DNA from: Pseudonectria foliicola
Lineage: Eukaryota > Ascomycota > Sordariomycetes > Hypocreales > Nectriaceae
Length of the DNA stretch: 64,000 nt
Assembly: GCA_003693505.1 (NCBI GenBank)
Contig: QUZD01000024.1
Location: 310,001 to 374,000 of the forward strand
Direction: 5' to 3'
Shown: positions 20,267 to 33,525 of the stretch, in pieces
Layout: every line of letters starts with the position of its first letter
How positions within the stretch are numbered: position 1 is the stretch's first letter
The notes under the pieces: generated by a model
What the model saw: only the letters and a program-made list of their open reading frames with translations
The model's database searches: none
What the model was told of the DNA's origin: nothing
Program-made: the position numbers and the translations under genes

Positions 20267-23200
20267 CTATTTTTTTGCAGCCTGTAGAAGATCTTCAGAC
20301 TTCTCTGTCGGGGTTTCCATGACCCGTCGTGGTTGATGTTTTTCTTTTTCTCCAATCATAATTACAGCTCCGGGGATACCAGTACCAGGCGCACAAACAG
20401 ATATGGGATATGGCATGAATATGATTTTTTGCGCGTATGGGGTTCTGGTTCGCCAGCCATAGTAAGACATTCACTTCCACCAGTGACATGCCCCATTTCT
20501 GCACTTGTCGAAGCAAGCTGGATACCTAGTGTTGTCGAAACGAGAAGTCCACCAACCTGGTTGCTTTCAGATGGCGAAAGCGGGCGCCATGATAGCATGG
20601 GGCACAGCCAATATACAGGGAGACGAGACATAGGGAGTTAATATAGTGACGGACAGCCGTGTCTTCATTCCGTTGCGAGAGTCCAACATCATGACTTCCA
20701 GGGTAGCACACATGGGATGAATCGCTCGACGTTGCACACACGATACAACCATGCTAAAGGCTCAGGCTCGTACTTGGGGCTGCAATATTGTGACGGCAAC
20801 TGCCCAACTCAATAGCCAGATCTTGTACAAGCCGGCACAGTCGTGCAGCGCCACTGTTCGCTTGAGTGGTATCGCACCAAAGCACTCTTCCTAGGGCTGC
20901 TGCAGCTCTTGGTACATGGGCAAAATCAATGCATATCCAAACATCAGAGATTTGTGGGGATAGGATGCCAGCAAAAGCTAAACACGGCGCATTGCAAAGC
21001 GCAATATCCGAGTATGATATAGACAACGCCATGACGACTCGCAATGGTGAGGCACTGGTTGCTGGGCAGAGGAGCAAGTGGCAGAGCTTTGGAGAGCCTC
21101 ATGCCTGCAAGGATGTTCCAAGTAGTCCACGAGATAAAAACGTGCCCACTTCTGATGGCATTGAAATGAAAAATGACCTCGGATCCGGGATGGCCCAAGC
21201 CGTCAGGTAGAATGCCCAGGTTGCCAGGATTGGCAGTCCGAGTCCAGATGGAGGAGACTCGGTTTCACAAGGGACGACCGTGCGAGTGATATTGAACGCA
21301 CTCTGTAGCATACTGGATGATGGAGGACGTGTACTAGAAGTAAGTGTTACCGACCGTGTATGCAGAGTAGTATGAAGCTCGGCGATATTGCTGTACACCG
21401 CATCGTAGGAGTTCACAGCTCATGGGTGACGTCGATTGGACATGGGGTTCCAGAAAGCTCAGACTCGAAGAGAAGGGGACGAGATCTGCCTGCTCCAAGG
21501 TAACTTGGCCAGTAACTTAAGTCCCTACCTAGGTAGATGCTTAACTGGAAGTGGAAGCAAGCAGCAAGACTTGTTTGAGGATATGAACGGAGAAGACGTT
21601 GAACCAATCAAGGGAACCCGCTACGAGAGATTGAAACACGAGCAAAACAAACGATCCAATCAAGGCGGCAGAAGATGGAACCGCCTAAACGACGGGCCTC
21701 TACTGTAGAAGGGGGCGGTGATAGCAGCATGTTAGCGTGTACACACCCACGCCGCCTCGGGTCTGGGCGGTACGATGTACCCGACTTGAGTGCACCTGTA
21801 ATATGTATGTACAGTACTGCTCACAGGCTCTCCAGTACAGTAACAGGCGAAGGGGGTGATCCATCCTCGAGCCCCACATCCCGGACAATGTCTCAGGTGA
21901 GGTGAAGCAGATGCAGCGATCCCTCCACCAACTCGAGAAGCAGACATGCAGACAAGTTGATGGCCAGGAGCTAGAGGAGGGGGACAAAAGAGGGGAAGAA
22001 GAGGCCCGATTAAGTGGCGAAACGTAGAGTAGCTTACAGTAGGTATTTCCTGGATATAACATACCTACATACATACATATATACTTTCCGCTCCCTGCAG
22101 GCCCGAACATGTGATTGCGAGCCGAACGTCCGGGACGGAGAAGCCGGACGAGGCTATCATAATGTCCGGTTTTGCCTCAGAGGGAAACACTTCTTGGGCT
22201 GGGCTGCTCATCAACGAGACAATGGTACATACATAATAGGAAAGGCACGCTACTGCCGACCTCCGTTGAACCATTGCCATCCCCCAATTAGGAATCCGAC
22301 GGCCTACTGTATGTATGTACATGCTGTATGTAAACCCATCATCGTGGGGCGGGTCGTATCATGTCATCACGGACACGATGACATGTACAGCATCAGGCTG
22401 GCCAAAGCTGAAGATGTCTGGGCGAGCAAGTGAATGAACGGTGTGCTCCCTTGTCCGTTGATCGCCCCGTGTCGCTACGCGCACCTACCAACTGTGTCCG
22501 TAGCGTGGCATCTGTATGAACGCCGAGAGTGAGATGGAAACTTGGCTCGTCAGAGAGAGAATGCCATTGTCCCTGAGATGGGACGGGTGCCATGCGCCAA
22601 GGTAACGACCGATGCACCTACAGGGATGAGGACAGATGGACCAGAGCACCCCGGATGGTATCGTACTGTAGGTAGGTACATCGTATAGGCGGGCGCTCGC
22701 ATGCTTTGCTACCAATTCGGCCATTGTCTGGACACCGGCTCTTGGTCTCCGTTCCTTCACAATACATCACTCTATTATCTACTATATATAGCAGGGTGGT
22801 CAACGAAAGCTTGGCTAGTTGCCCGACCTAGGTAGGTATGTGTAGGTTGCATTGCGAATAGAAAAGTATAGCAGGAGATTGACAGCCGCAGAGGCTGTTA
22901 CAAGCGTCTCGATCTAACGATATCTGAAGCATAATATCGAACATTATATATACCAGGGTAGTGGTGATTGTCCTGTTTGTAGGTATCCCATACATGCATA
23001 CAGGCATCAGATGGCCCCCATTCTGCCATCCCCGACCCCGTCACGGCGAAAGAGGGGTTCCCCTGTAGCAAGCGGAGATGGGGAGAAGAAAGCAAAAAAG
23101 AAAAAGAAAGCAGTACGGACACTGTGCAGAGAGCGAGGATGAGACTGAACCAAGACTTCGTATCGATTCGGCTAGCTGAGGCGTGGAAACGATGGTGTGG

Positions 23201-25206
23201 GCAAAACGCCACAGGTAAGGAGAAGGAAGGATAGGATAGGGGGTTTAAATCCCACTCTGATGAACGTACAACTTACTCGAGTTGCTTAGTACCAGGCAGG
23301 TACCTTAGGTACGGTATCCAGGGCTTGCCAGAGGGTCGACAAAATTTATTACGTCCCAGCACACCTGGCAACCGCAGTATGTATGTACACACTACCTCCC
23401 TCCTGTGAGTTTGCTAGGAATTCGCTGAAGGCATCATGCGGATGGAAAATTTGGATGCGAATCCCATCATCGCCGGTGCACCCGTGAGAGATCGTCAGGG
23501 AGCGCGCTGCGGAGGGGACGTGGATAGGTTTCAGCGAGTGGGGGGTGGGGGAGGAAACGTGAGACGGCGGCCAGGTCATGGCAGCCCGACTAGGTAAGGT
23601 GGGTACGTAGGTACCTTAGGTACATTACCTTATGTATGTGCACCTCAGTCTTCCCAAGCACGCTCTCATTGCAGACCACAAAGGGCACCATTTGGGCACA
23701 TAGACAATCGCTTGCAAAAGGGCCCTTGTGGATGCGGATGTCTATGTCATGACGCCCGTCGTAATGAGACTTAGGTGAGGTGAGATGAGACGAAGAATGG
23801 AATACTACGTCGACGGATGCGAGGTGGGCGAGCTGCCATGAGGCAGACAGGATCTGAAACGTTTAGTGGGAGGCGTGGATATCGAATATGGCGGGTGGAT
23901 ACCCCCCGAGTATCTAGTCCAACAGCCCTGGCAGCCTACCGACAAGCTATTTCATCCTCTAACAGGCTACGGCAAGATCTAGGACACTCTGCTTCAGCGA
24001 TGGAAGCGAGCCCCCGCTTCGTCGCACGTTTGTTGGGCACCTACCTACCTACAGACCACAGTATTCTGCCACCTACAGCGCCTGGACAAAGGCAGCATCT
24101 GTCTCGCGGCTCCAGCCAGTTGTTGCGCAGGTAGTCTCAGGTAGGGCTAGTGTGCGACATCTGGATCTCATGGTTGCTCATCATCAAACCCGCTACTGTA
24201 AGGTATGTACTGTCCTACGTATCTACGGATCCGTGCTCCGTATTCATGCTACGCACCAGTAGCTTACCAGCGGTGCGGAGGAGGTGGGGGAGCCACCGGG
24301 ACCTAGTGGCTACCGGTCATGAGCCGACACATCGTAATCTTGCTTGGGGTGGCCTGGGTTGACTTACCTGGGCTGAAGATGATGTGTGTGCTGCAATATC
24401 TTCCTCGTAGGTTGGTGGTATGTACATGCCTACCTAAGGTACGTACGGACGTGGTTGATGAGAACGTAGGAGCCGATTACACGGTCCACGTACCAATTTG
24501 GTTATGCGAATGAGTTCGGGGTTATACGTGTCGAGTCTTGAGTGTACAAGACGACGGGGTCGACGCAGAAGAGGAAAAGAAGAAGGGAAGAAAGAAAAGA
24601 AAGAAAGAAACAGACATGTCAGCCACGATTTGCATCTCGAACAAGGCCAGCGGGGGCAGCCTACTACAAGGTAGGTAGGTCGGTACCTAGATATGTAAAC
24701 ACGGTTTATAGAGGTAAGTAGATACCTAAGTTAGGTGCCTTGTCTATCTGTACTCATGCGTATAACAAGCCAAACCAGGCAGTGTGCATTCCAAGACACT
24801 GCTACGTTGGTACTGAGGCTGACTCGGATGCGCCTGTATTGGCTGTGACATGCGTCTGTTCGTCCGTCAGCCCATCCTTGACCGGGGTGCCAAGTTTGAC
24901 AAGTGCTGTCAGTACATCCATGCATGGGTTGTGTACCTACCTTAGGTGGTACCTACACAGTAGCCCACAGCACAGGGAATACGACAAGTGTGAGAAGGTG
25001 AGATGAATTGGCCTAGGGAGAGACAAGAAGTCTAGGCAAGACAGGACATGACAAGACAAGACAAGGCCAGACCAAACCAAACCCCGGGCAAAGAAAAAAG
25101 ACAGGCGAGGCGGGCCAATGGGAGAGCGGAGAGGGCCAGTGTCGATACAAAACAACCAGCCAAACGGTGAGCAAAGTCGCAGTTGAGTTGGGGGGTTTTC
25201 CCTCGT

Positions 25207-25240
25207 GACAGCGACAGCGACAGCGACAGCGACAACGACA
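25207..25240. repeat. GACAGC hexamer repeat
   Basis: About five and a half tandem copies of GACAGC, the last with one change, in the 20-27 kb non-coding region. Confidence 0.85.
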
Positions 25241-25941
25241 TTCGACCAGGACAACGCAGGCTTCAGGTGAGCAGAGGGCCCCTGTCCCTGTCGGTTTCCG
25301 CAGCCGGCCTCCTGGCCCGGGAACCCTGGACAGGCTGGGAGGTCTCGTCGTGTTTGGTCTTGTCTGGGCGTATCCCAGTGTCTGTCTGCGTCTACACTAC
25401 ATGCATCTACACAGTACATACCCACCTAGATGTTAGCATCTGTCTCTCTTCTGTTGTGCAGAGAAGATGGGCACATGGCGGTGCTGCCCCCTGAACCTCC
25501 TGGCCTGACATCGGGCCAAGGCCCGCTAGAGACGTGGAGTCGTCGTGGCGGGCCAGCGACTGGCTGTCAGCGAGCACTCCAAAGTAGGTGCTTACAGTAT
25601 ATGTAATTACCTAGGAATCTACCTTACCTTCCATACACGGTACATGCCTTGGGTAGGCGGTCCTACTGCAACTTACCCCGTACCTATTGTTGTGTGTGCT
25701 CCGTAGCGAATGAGTGAGTGAGAGTCGCGATAGTGGCACGCCCCTCTGACGAACTGTGTGTCACGATTCCCGGTGGCCGTGCCTCCTTTCATAAAACCGT
25801 AACCCCCCAAAGAGGGCAATAAAACATCTCCAGTGCCCGGGACCCCTCCCAGCATCGTCCTCTTTTCCCTTGCTCCCGCTGCCGCTGATGTGTCCCGTCT
25901 GCTGCTGAGAGATTCAGTCTTGCAACAACGCTTCGCTGTCT

Positions 25942-25971
25942 ATCGCCATCGCCATCGCCATCGCCATCGCC
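25942..25971. repeat. ATCGCC hexamer repeat
   Basis: Five perfect tandem copies of ATCGCC, followed by imperfect CAC/CAT runs up to about 26042. It lies in the probable 5' leader of the gene at 26997. Confidence 0.85.
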
Positions 25972-26996
25972 AGTGCCAGCTTCACCATCACCAACATCAT
26001 CATCACTTGCACCCACCACCCACCACCCACCATCCACCACCCAAGACGGCTGACTGCCATTCTGGGTAATCGTCGTGCTTTGCCGCCCGCTCACGCTGCG
26101 CTGCGCTGCCCGTCACTCCTCGTCGTCACATTCGCCTTGCGACTGCTTCTCTACGATTCGCCGGCTCTTCCCCCCGGCCCACGACCTTGCATCGTCTGCC
26201 CTGTTGGCCCCGGCGCTTGTCGCTGCATTTACTCAGTACCCGCTGCTGTGTAATTCGGTGACACACGGGCCTGCGAGACGCCGGAACCAACCAGCCACTA
26301 AAAACTCGTGGCTCGCACGTCTTGCCCTGTTTTTCTCCTGCAGATAGCAGAGAGACATACCGAAAAGAGAGCGAAAGAGAAAGAAAGAAAGAGAGGGCGC
26401 GATTAGAGATACAGATACAGATACGAATACCTACACAAGAGGACCAAGGAGACTCCATCGTTCGACCCTTTCTCGCCCTTCTCTGATTCGGCCTCTCCAG
26501 AGACTCTTATTGGTCTTTGCCCGGCATCCAGTTTCCACCGCAATCCCACCGTCGCTCATTTGGGCTTAGCCACCAAGCTTGGCCTAGGACGAGTTACTGG
26601 AAACTGCAAGTGCCACCAGTGCCACCACAGCTACTGCCGCTTCCAGGGACAAGCACAAGGAGGAAGGAACGAAGCAAGCCTCCTGCTTGCCAAAGTCGAA
26701 CCACGAACAGCCTTGTTTGGTCCGTCAATCACCTGCCCACAATCTCAAGACGCGGCTTCTCCAGCCTCGTTTTCTCTCTGCGTTGCACTGTTTTACGCTG
26801 CTCTGCTCTGCTTCGTTTCGTTTCATTTTCCCCAGCTTCACATTCCAGTCCGATCCAATTCCAGGGATCTCCCAACCGGCTTAGCAGCGCCGAGTAGCCA
26901 GCACCGGTCAGTGGAGCAATAGCTCGGCTCCCCCCAGCGCCGTTTCCCTGAACCCGCCACCCAACCGATCTCGACCTCCATCAACCCTTCGCCATT

Positions 26997-28371
26997 ATGA
27001 GCGCCGCAATTGCAATGGCGCCCTCTCCCGCTCCTCACGAGAGACCCTCCGCCTCTCTTGCCGACCTTCCTGGCCCTTCAGCCCCAGCTTCCGCCGCTTC
27101 AGCATCGCCTGCTGTTCAGCGTTTCGCCGTCGCTCCCGAAGCCTCCTCACATGCGCCGGTACATCGATCCAACAGTGGCAGCCCCAAGGCCGCCGCCCCC
27201 TCTGCAGCCAAATCTTCACCTCCAAGCGCGTGAGTACTGCCGCCCTCTGCCGATCCCTCATATTACCCTTGCTAATGCGTCTCTTGTGCCTGGCAGCCCC
27301 CGAAGTAGTGGCGCACCCCCCAAGATCGTGGTCAAGAAAGAGCCTGCCTCGCCAAGTATGCCCAACACGCGGCCTCGACCTAGGAGGCTGGACCTGTCCA
27401 AGAACACGAATACAAAGTCCAACCAGCCTGGCTCAGCCCGGCCAATGACTGCTCGGGATGGACTGGGTATCCAGGAGGTTGGCATTGCTTGCCTATCTCC
27501 CGGCTTTGTGACCCAGGACCCCGTCATGAAGGAACAGCTTCAGCGAAGTATGTCGGTCCGAGAACAACAGCGGCACATTATCGAGGCCAGATTGCATCAG
27601 CAGTCGGCCAAGGGTGATGGTCCTTCGGACAACTCTCAGTTTGCTGCCAAGACGCCTGGCATGTCCCGTAGAAACAAGGCTCCTCCCGGCCTTTCCATTG
27701 TCGCACCTTCGCACGAGCAGTTTGCCAACGAGCGAGTCATTCAATCTGCCCCTCTCGGCCACAGCTTCACTGGCCGACAGCACCCGGCTCCCATGACGCG
27801 ACACATTACCAACCAGCCCTCGAATCTCTCGAGCACCTCTCATATCCACCATGTCCCCGCCAACCAGACCAACAACCGCCTGCCTCCCATCAGCGACGTC
27901 TTTGGCCAAGGTCTTTCGTCAGCCCACCCCGACAACTCTTCTCAGTCTCTCTACCCCAACCCTGTAAGCGCTCGGGGGCCCTTGACTTCGCCGGGCCACC
28001 CGCCGCCTCCTCCAGCACCCCCCTCGGCGTCTGGGCGTCCGCGCGAGTATCGGTCCGCCGAGGAAGCTCAGCAAGACATGGCTGGAGGCCGACCTGAGCT
28101 GCTTCCCAAGCTTGTTCACTACGGAGGCCACCAGCCCCCTACGCCTCCCTCCCCAGCTCCGGGCAGCCGACCGGCAGACGGATCTCGAAGTGCTAGCAAG
28201 AGGAGAACTCGAGCTGAGTACGAGGATGGTAGCCCTCCTCTAGGATATGGTCCGGCTCCTACCCGACGAGGTCCGTTTGGTGCCGGTCGTGACAGTCCCG
28301 AAACGCAACGAGCAAAGAAGGAGGAGTTTATCCGGTTATGTGAACGAGCTTGGGATCTATTCCACTCCTAA
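26997..28371 (+). CDS. Conserved fungal Pro/Ser-rich protein of unknown function
   Basis: Two exons, 26997-27229 and 27297-28371 (435 aa); GTGAGT donor, CTAAT branch-like site, GGCAG acceptor. I do not recognise a named domain. The N-terminal 80 residues are Ala/Ser/Pro-rich. After the splice comes a basic block (PPKIVVKKEPASPSMPNTRP RPRRLDLS) that includes VKKE, a match to the sumoylation consensus. A central region, GIQEVGIACLSPGFVTQDPV MKEQLQRSMSVREQQRHIIE, looks like the best-structured part, possibly a short helix pair. The rest is disordered and proline-rich with a basic patch (SASKRRTRAEYEDGS). The last residues, RAKKEEFIRLCERAWDLFHS, form an amphipathic helix-like C-terminus that looks conserved. 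A nuclear regulator is plausible from composition, but that is inference. Confidence 0.72.
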
Positions 28372-30214
28372 TCTAATACTTGCATTCATCGGTCGGGCCT
28401 CTAGCCATCTCACTTCGCTTTGCAGAGAACCCCCTCTCCCCTTGTTCATTATTAACTTTTATTATCCTACCCTGGTTTCATGGCGCGCCGAGTCCGCTTC
28501 CTGGCACAAAAGGAATCGGTACGAGCATCTGGTGGTTTGAGAGGGAATTGAACGGACGTAATGTCTGTGTATCTACGACGCCGTATGACTTTCTGCGTCG
28601 GTTTTTGCGGGCCCGCCCTCGGGACATCTATATTCTCATGTCAAAGAGAAGAGGGCGGTCTGAAATGGGCCAAGGCAGCTACTCATCTCATTATTGGCTC
28701 TTTCCCCTTTTCTTGTTTTTCTTGACAGACCATGGCGCTATCTTGGGAAATTTTTCGGGGCTGGGTGAGATAACGCCGGAACGGTTCTTCATATCTGGGA
28801 TACTGTCTGGGGATGGCAGATTGGGGAGATGACGTTCTGGCTTTTCTTCTTCTTTTGTCGTTTGCACTGGGTTTGCACCGCACATGAGTCGGCTCGCTTG
28901 GGCTTTGGTTGCGGAAACTGCATCGTTTTCCTTTGTATGGACATGTCTGCGTGCGGACAGTCGCCTATACCTCTCTCTGAGCACAACTCAGCTTCCTTAC
29001 TACACACAACCAAGCTTCTTGTATCTCTTGGATAGATACCATAGCTACCTACAATAATTCCAGCCAAAACTGCACAAGCGTATATGCCCCAGGGTTACCC
29101 AATATGATCTGCGCCGTCTTGCATGGAATTACCATGGCGCTGCTTGGTATATTCCACCATGATACGTTCAATCACCGCAGGTTTGGTAGCCAACATGATA
29201 TATGTGCACCCGTGACAATATTCATTGTATATGTACATTTAGGTAGGTTCAAATATATGTCCAACTCCGTGAGCACATTCACCAAATGACCAACTCGTCC
29301 ATGGTTATGTTGAACTACTCCTCTGCATGCGTTGAATCACCGTCAATCAGGCACGACGAATGAATATATGCTACCGTCCACGATGTCAGAACCTAACCAA
29401 GCACTGAGTGGACGAGCAGTTGCGTCCCAGTCAGCTGTGACCATGGACCATGCCATCTTGACCAAGCTGACGAACGATGGATGCAGTAGAGGCCAACAGA
29501 GGGATGCGGAGATGGGCCAAATCATATCATCCGCCACCGCACAACGCTCGGATGAGCATAACGTACGTGCCTGCAGATGATCGTCACGGCCGCCAATAAA
29601 CCCCCTCACGCAAGGAAAGGCACCCTCCCCACCACCCACCACCCTCATAATATCCAGTGCCGAATCGTCTGGCGGTCTTCCAATACCAAAAGAAAAGTTC
29701 AACGTGACGTGTCGTATCGTGCCGTGCCGTATTCCTGGTCTTGCCTTGAAATGCGCCATTGTGACCGCCAATCTGGCCGATCTGTGGTAACCACGCGCCG
29801 TTGCTCCGTTTCAAATCGCTTCAAAAGGCAACCTCAGTCCCAAAAAGAAAATGTTATAATATAAGCTGGAAAAAAAAATCAAATATACCGGCCCAAGGTC
29901 CCTTCTCGCCGCCGTAGGAGCTAAGTGACAAGAACAATGACAAAGAGAAAAGGGAAGAAGAGAGAAACCAGAATGCAAGAGAATAAATGGCGTTGCATGT
30001 GATAAGTGCGCCAAACTCCAATGCTCAACAGAAAACACAAAACATAGGTCCTGATAAACTCAAGCCTGGGGTCATGGAATCATCAGCTAGGACAGGGCAC
30101 CGCCAATATGCATTAAGACCATTAGTCCCGCCCAAGGTGGGTGAGCGCATCTCGCTTCAGATGTGAGAGGTTGCGAGGACGATGCTGCCCAGTCTTGGAT
30201 TGACTCAACGCTCG
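28372..30214. other. Convergent intergenic region
   Basis: 1.8 kb between the 3' ends of the Pro/Ser-rich gene and the HAL4-like kinase. It is more A+T-rich than its surroundings, with poly-A/T tracts (about 29870-29880). No supported gene; short frames near 29343-29771 have no recognisable family. Confidence 0.4.
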
Positions 30215-31767
30215 TTAAAGGCCTTCCTCGCCGGCCTTGCAAAGCTTAATCTCGCGAACCCACTCCGACTTGAGCACTTGTGCTCCCGTCAGGCGACGCG
30301 TGGGATGGGGATCGAGAACGGAGTAGATGACGTTACGGCAGCGAGCCTATAGATGAGTTTTGTTAGTTGAGCCAAACAACTTGGGGGTGGAACTTCGCAT
30401 ACCCTGTGCAATGATTCAATAGGGCCGTAACCTTCCTCGTCTCGGCGGCCCTCGAGATAACGAGCATAAAACTCATCTTCGTCCTTCTTAGCCAGCCGCC
30501 AAAGATGACGACCGGTACGCATGGCCATGTAGATGACACCACAGGCCCAGACATCGACAGCTCTAGCATCGAACTCCTTATCGGTGTACTCTTCAGGGGC
30601 GATGTAGGGGGCAGACCCGCACAAGCCAGAAACCATGTGTGCGTCCGTCTCCCAGGCCATACGGAAGCATTCTCCGTTGCCAAAGTCGGTGATTTTGAGG
30701 CCACCACGGGTGGTGAGAAGTAGGTTCTCGGGCTTGAGGTCGCGGTGAGCGACACCCATTTCGTGCAAGTACTCAACACCACGCATCATTTGTTTGAAGA
30801 GACAATCGGCCTCCTGGACCTCAAGCTTTCCACTGGAGAGGATGAGGGTGTAAAGATCGCCACCAGCGCAAAACTCCATGACCTCGCAATAGTCACCCTT
30901 TGCGTCCTTTAGAAGGTCGAGGGTGTGGATGACATTGGGGTGGCGAAGAGACGAGGAGATGCAAAATTCGGCAGTCAGGCGCTTGCTGTACTTCTTTTCG
31001 GTCTCCTCGGGACGGCGGCGGAACTCCTTGACGGCAAAGAGTTTCTCACCACTTCCGCCAACCTTTTTGTGGGATATCCTGACAATGCCAAAAGCACCGC
31101 GGCCAACTACCTCTTGGCACTTGCCGTACTTTTCAACGAGGGTCGACGTCGCGTTGGGTCCGCCCTTTCTGTCGCCGGCCTCGTCCTTTTCTTCCCTCAG
31201 AGTATCAACCCAGTTGGAAACCAGGGAGAGATCGTGATCGGCCGTCTCCTGCTTCTTGCCTAAGAGGGCACGCCACATGTCAGAGAGCTTCTCCTGGCGA
31301 CGGCTCGATTTGAGGTGGTGCTCATGACCGCCCTGGAGTTCTGGATCGAGGACAAAGCGGCGCATAGGCTCCTTGGTGGACTTGACGGAGCCGGCCTTGT
31401 CGGTAGTTTTAGCGGCAGGTTTGGTCGATGGGGTATGGTCGCCTTTGTCAGAAGTGGAATCTTTTCGGTGCATGGGTGTCGAGGCGCCGTTGGTGGCGGG
31501 GGCGGGAGTGAGGGTGCGAGAAACGTCGCTGCTGTTGGTCGCAGACGCATCCTTCACGCGGTGAATGTTCTCCTTGGAGAACATACGGGTGAAGCGCTCC
31601 TTGACAGAAGTTCGGTCGGGGGGTCGCAGGGAATCGGTGCCGTTGACAGGGCTTCCGCTGGGGTGGCTTGTACTGGGTGACTTCTTGACGCCATCCTGAG
31701 ACTTGATCGACGAGGGCTTGGAACTCGCAGCAGAAGGAGGCTTGGAATCGGGGTGAGCTGTCGGCAT
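30215..31767 (-). CDS. Ser/Thr protein kinase of the HAL4(SAT4)/HAL5 type
   Basis: Two exons, 30403-31767 and 30215-30346 (498 aa). A disordered Ser/Thr/Lys-rich N-terminus of about 210 residues precedes a complete kinase domain. The domain has a Gly loop GRGAFGIVRI (about 222-231), VAIK-type Lys247 in LFAVKEF, HRDLKPEN at 341-348, DFG at 361-363 and APE at 390-392. The final exon completes the C-lobe (NVIYSVLDPHPTRRLTGAQV). In yeast, Hal4/Hal5 kinases stabilise nutrient and Trk potassium transporters at the plasma membrane, so a role in ion or nutrient transporter control is likely by family. The start at 31767 (MPTAHPDSKPPS) was preferred to an in-frame ATG at 31956 because the extra segment is a poly-Ser low-complexity stretch resembling leader sequence. 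Long non-coding DNA lies upstream. Confidence 0.9.
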
Positions 31768-33486
31768 TGTGGTGAGAGAGAGGAGGGGTGCCTCGAGGGT
31801 GAATATGTGCGGAAGAGATAGAGGAAACGAGGAAGAAGAAGAAGAAGAAGAAGAAGATGGAGATGAAGAGGCAAAGATCGGGTCGCGTGGAGAAGCTGGC
31901 AGAGCTATTGAGCTCAAACACAGCCAAAAGCGTAGAGGGCGGCGGGCGATGGGCAATCAAGGAGGGTGACTTGCGAGGTGGGGGCGGGGATGCGCGTGTA
32001 GTTGCAGCAAGGCGTCTGCCGTTGTGCGCTCTGCGTTCTGCGTTCTGCAGTGCAGTGGAGTGTGCAGCGCAGTGCAGTGTGGTCGGTACAAGACTATCAA
32101 GACAAGGCAAGATTCAGTAGCACAGTGCGCGCAAGAGTTGCGCAACGGTCCAACGGGCAAACGGACTGCGAAGGGCCCGTGGTGCGCAGGGCGGGCGTGG
32201 CGGAGTAGAGTTGCGAAGCGTCAAGTTGACTTGCGGATGATGTAGCTGCGGGTGTTGGACAGAGGAACGGAGATTGTAGCTGTGCCTTGTGGGAATGTGG
32301 TTGTGTTTGTGGTCGTGCTCTGCGACAGCGACTGCGACAACGAGCAAGAGTCGTGCAGCGGCGGCTCTGTTATCGTAAAGGGCGGCTAGCAGTGGTGCGG
32401 TCGTGATGGCTGGTGACGGCAGAGAAAATGGCGATGGGAATAGAGATGGCGATTGCAGCCGTCAAAAAGTGAGGTTGGTGGGCTCAAGGTCTTGGCTGAC
32501 GAGGGCGCCGAGGATCTGAGTCGCCTCTGATTTGTCAGGGTGGCCCGGAAGGGAGGAGACGTCGATGGACGATGATGGTGATCGTGGGGATTTCCGTCTT
32601 CGACCTTGGACTCTCCGGGCTGTCGACTGTCGACTTGCAGCGCTGCTCCCAGCAAGGTGGCGCAGGCTTGAGGAAACCGGATTGGGGGGGGGAGATCGGT
32701 TCGCCTTGAAAGGCGGGTGGGCTCAGGCGGCCCCAGCAGGCGGGCGCGTCTAGCACAGGCAAAACAGGCCGGGCTGGCTGAGAAGCTGGGAGCCGGAAGC
32801 TGGAAGCGGAAGCAGACCAGGGCACGGACAGGGCGAGACGGCGCAAGATGGGCGCTGGGAGCGTCTGAGAGGGGGAAGCGAGAGAAGAGCCAGAAGGAGG
32901 AAGAGGGAAGACAGAGAGGAAAAGAAGAGGGAAAAGAGGATGGAAAGATGAGAAGATGGGAGGGAAAACCAAAGAGAACTAACAAGCGGGAATTTTGGAA
33001 GAAAAGGAGAACGCCCGCCAGAAGCAGAAAGCACAAGCACAAGCAGAAGGCAGGAGCAGGCGGAAAGGCAAGCCAGGCCAGGTAAGGAAGGGCACCGAAA
33101 AAAAAAAAAAGGCTGAACGAGGGCTTTGCTGCGAGGCAATGTAAAAGCCCAGGTACTCCAAGTACGTACAGTACTTCGATTTGCCATAGTCTTAAGATGC
33201 CACGGTGCGGTCGAGAAAAGCGCGGCGATACAAGCTGCGTTTGATTGCTGTACGAACCAGCGAGTAAGTACCGTTCGGTATGTACCAAGTAAGCGGGTAA
33301 TAATGGCTAAAGGTACCGTACGGAGTACAGATTACAGATACAATAGGGCCTGGGCATACTCCGTATGGAAATGGGAAGTGGAGAGTGGAGACGCTGGCTC
33401 CGGCTCAAAGTTCCGGCACTGTACGGCCAGAAATGTCTCCATCTTCCATTCTCCATTCTCCGGTACGTACAAGTACCTGGCGTAAC

Positions 33487-33525
33487 GTCGTCGTCGTCGT
33501 TGTTGTTGTTGTTGTTGTTGTTGTG
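33487..33525. repeat. GTC then GTT triplet repeat
   Basis: Four copies of GTC followed by about eight of GTT, non-coding. Confidence 0.85.

Larger units (their letters stand above)
20267..26996. other. Gene-poor region with palindromic TACCTAGGTA-type motifs; right end is probably the leader of the next gene
   Basis: 6.7 kb without a convincing coding gene. Open frames here are under about 165 codons, low-complexity, and show no family signature. From about 21.5 to 25.7 kb there are many copies of CCTACCTA, TACCTTAGGTAC and GTATGTAC-like short motifs. From about 25.8 kb to 26,996 the plus strand becomes pyrimidine-rich with few G-runs, as in long fungal 5' leaders, and contains CAT/ACC triplet and hexamer repeats. 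No tRNA, rRNA or transposase remnant recognised. Confidence 0.5.

Noticed and set aside
24937..25425. 162-codon minus-strand frame in the first desert
   Set aside because: Part is the GACAGC array read as VAVAVAV and the rest shows no recognisable family or splice structure.
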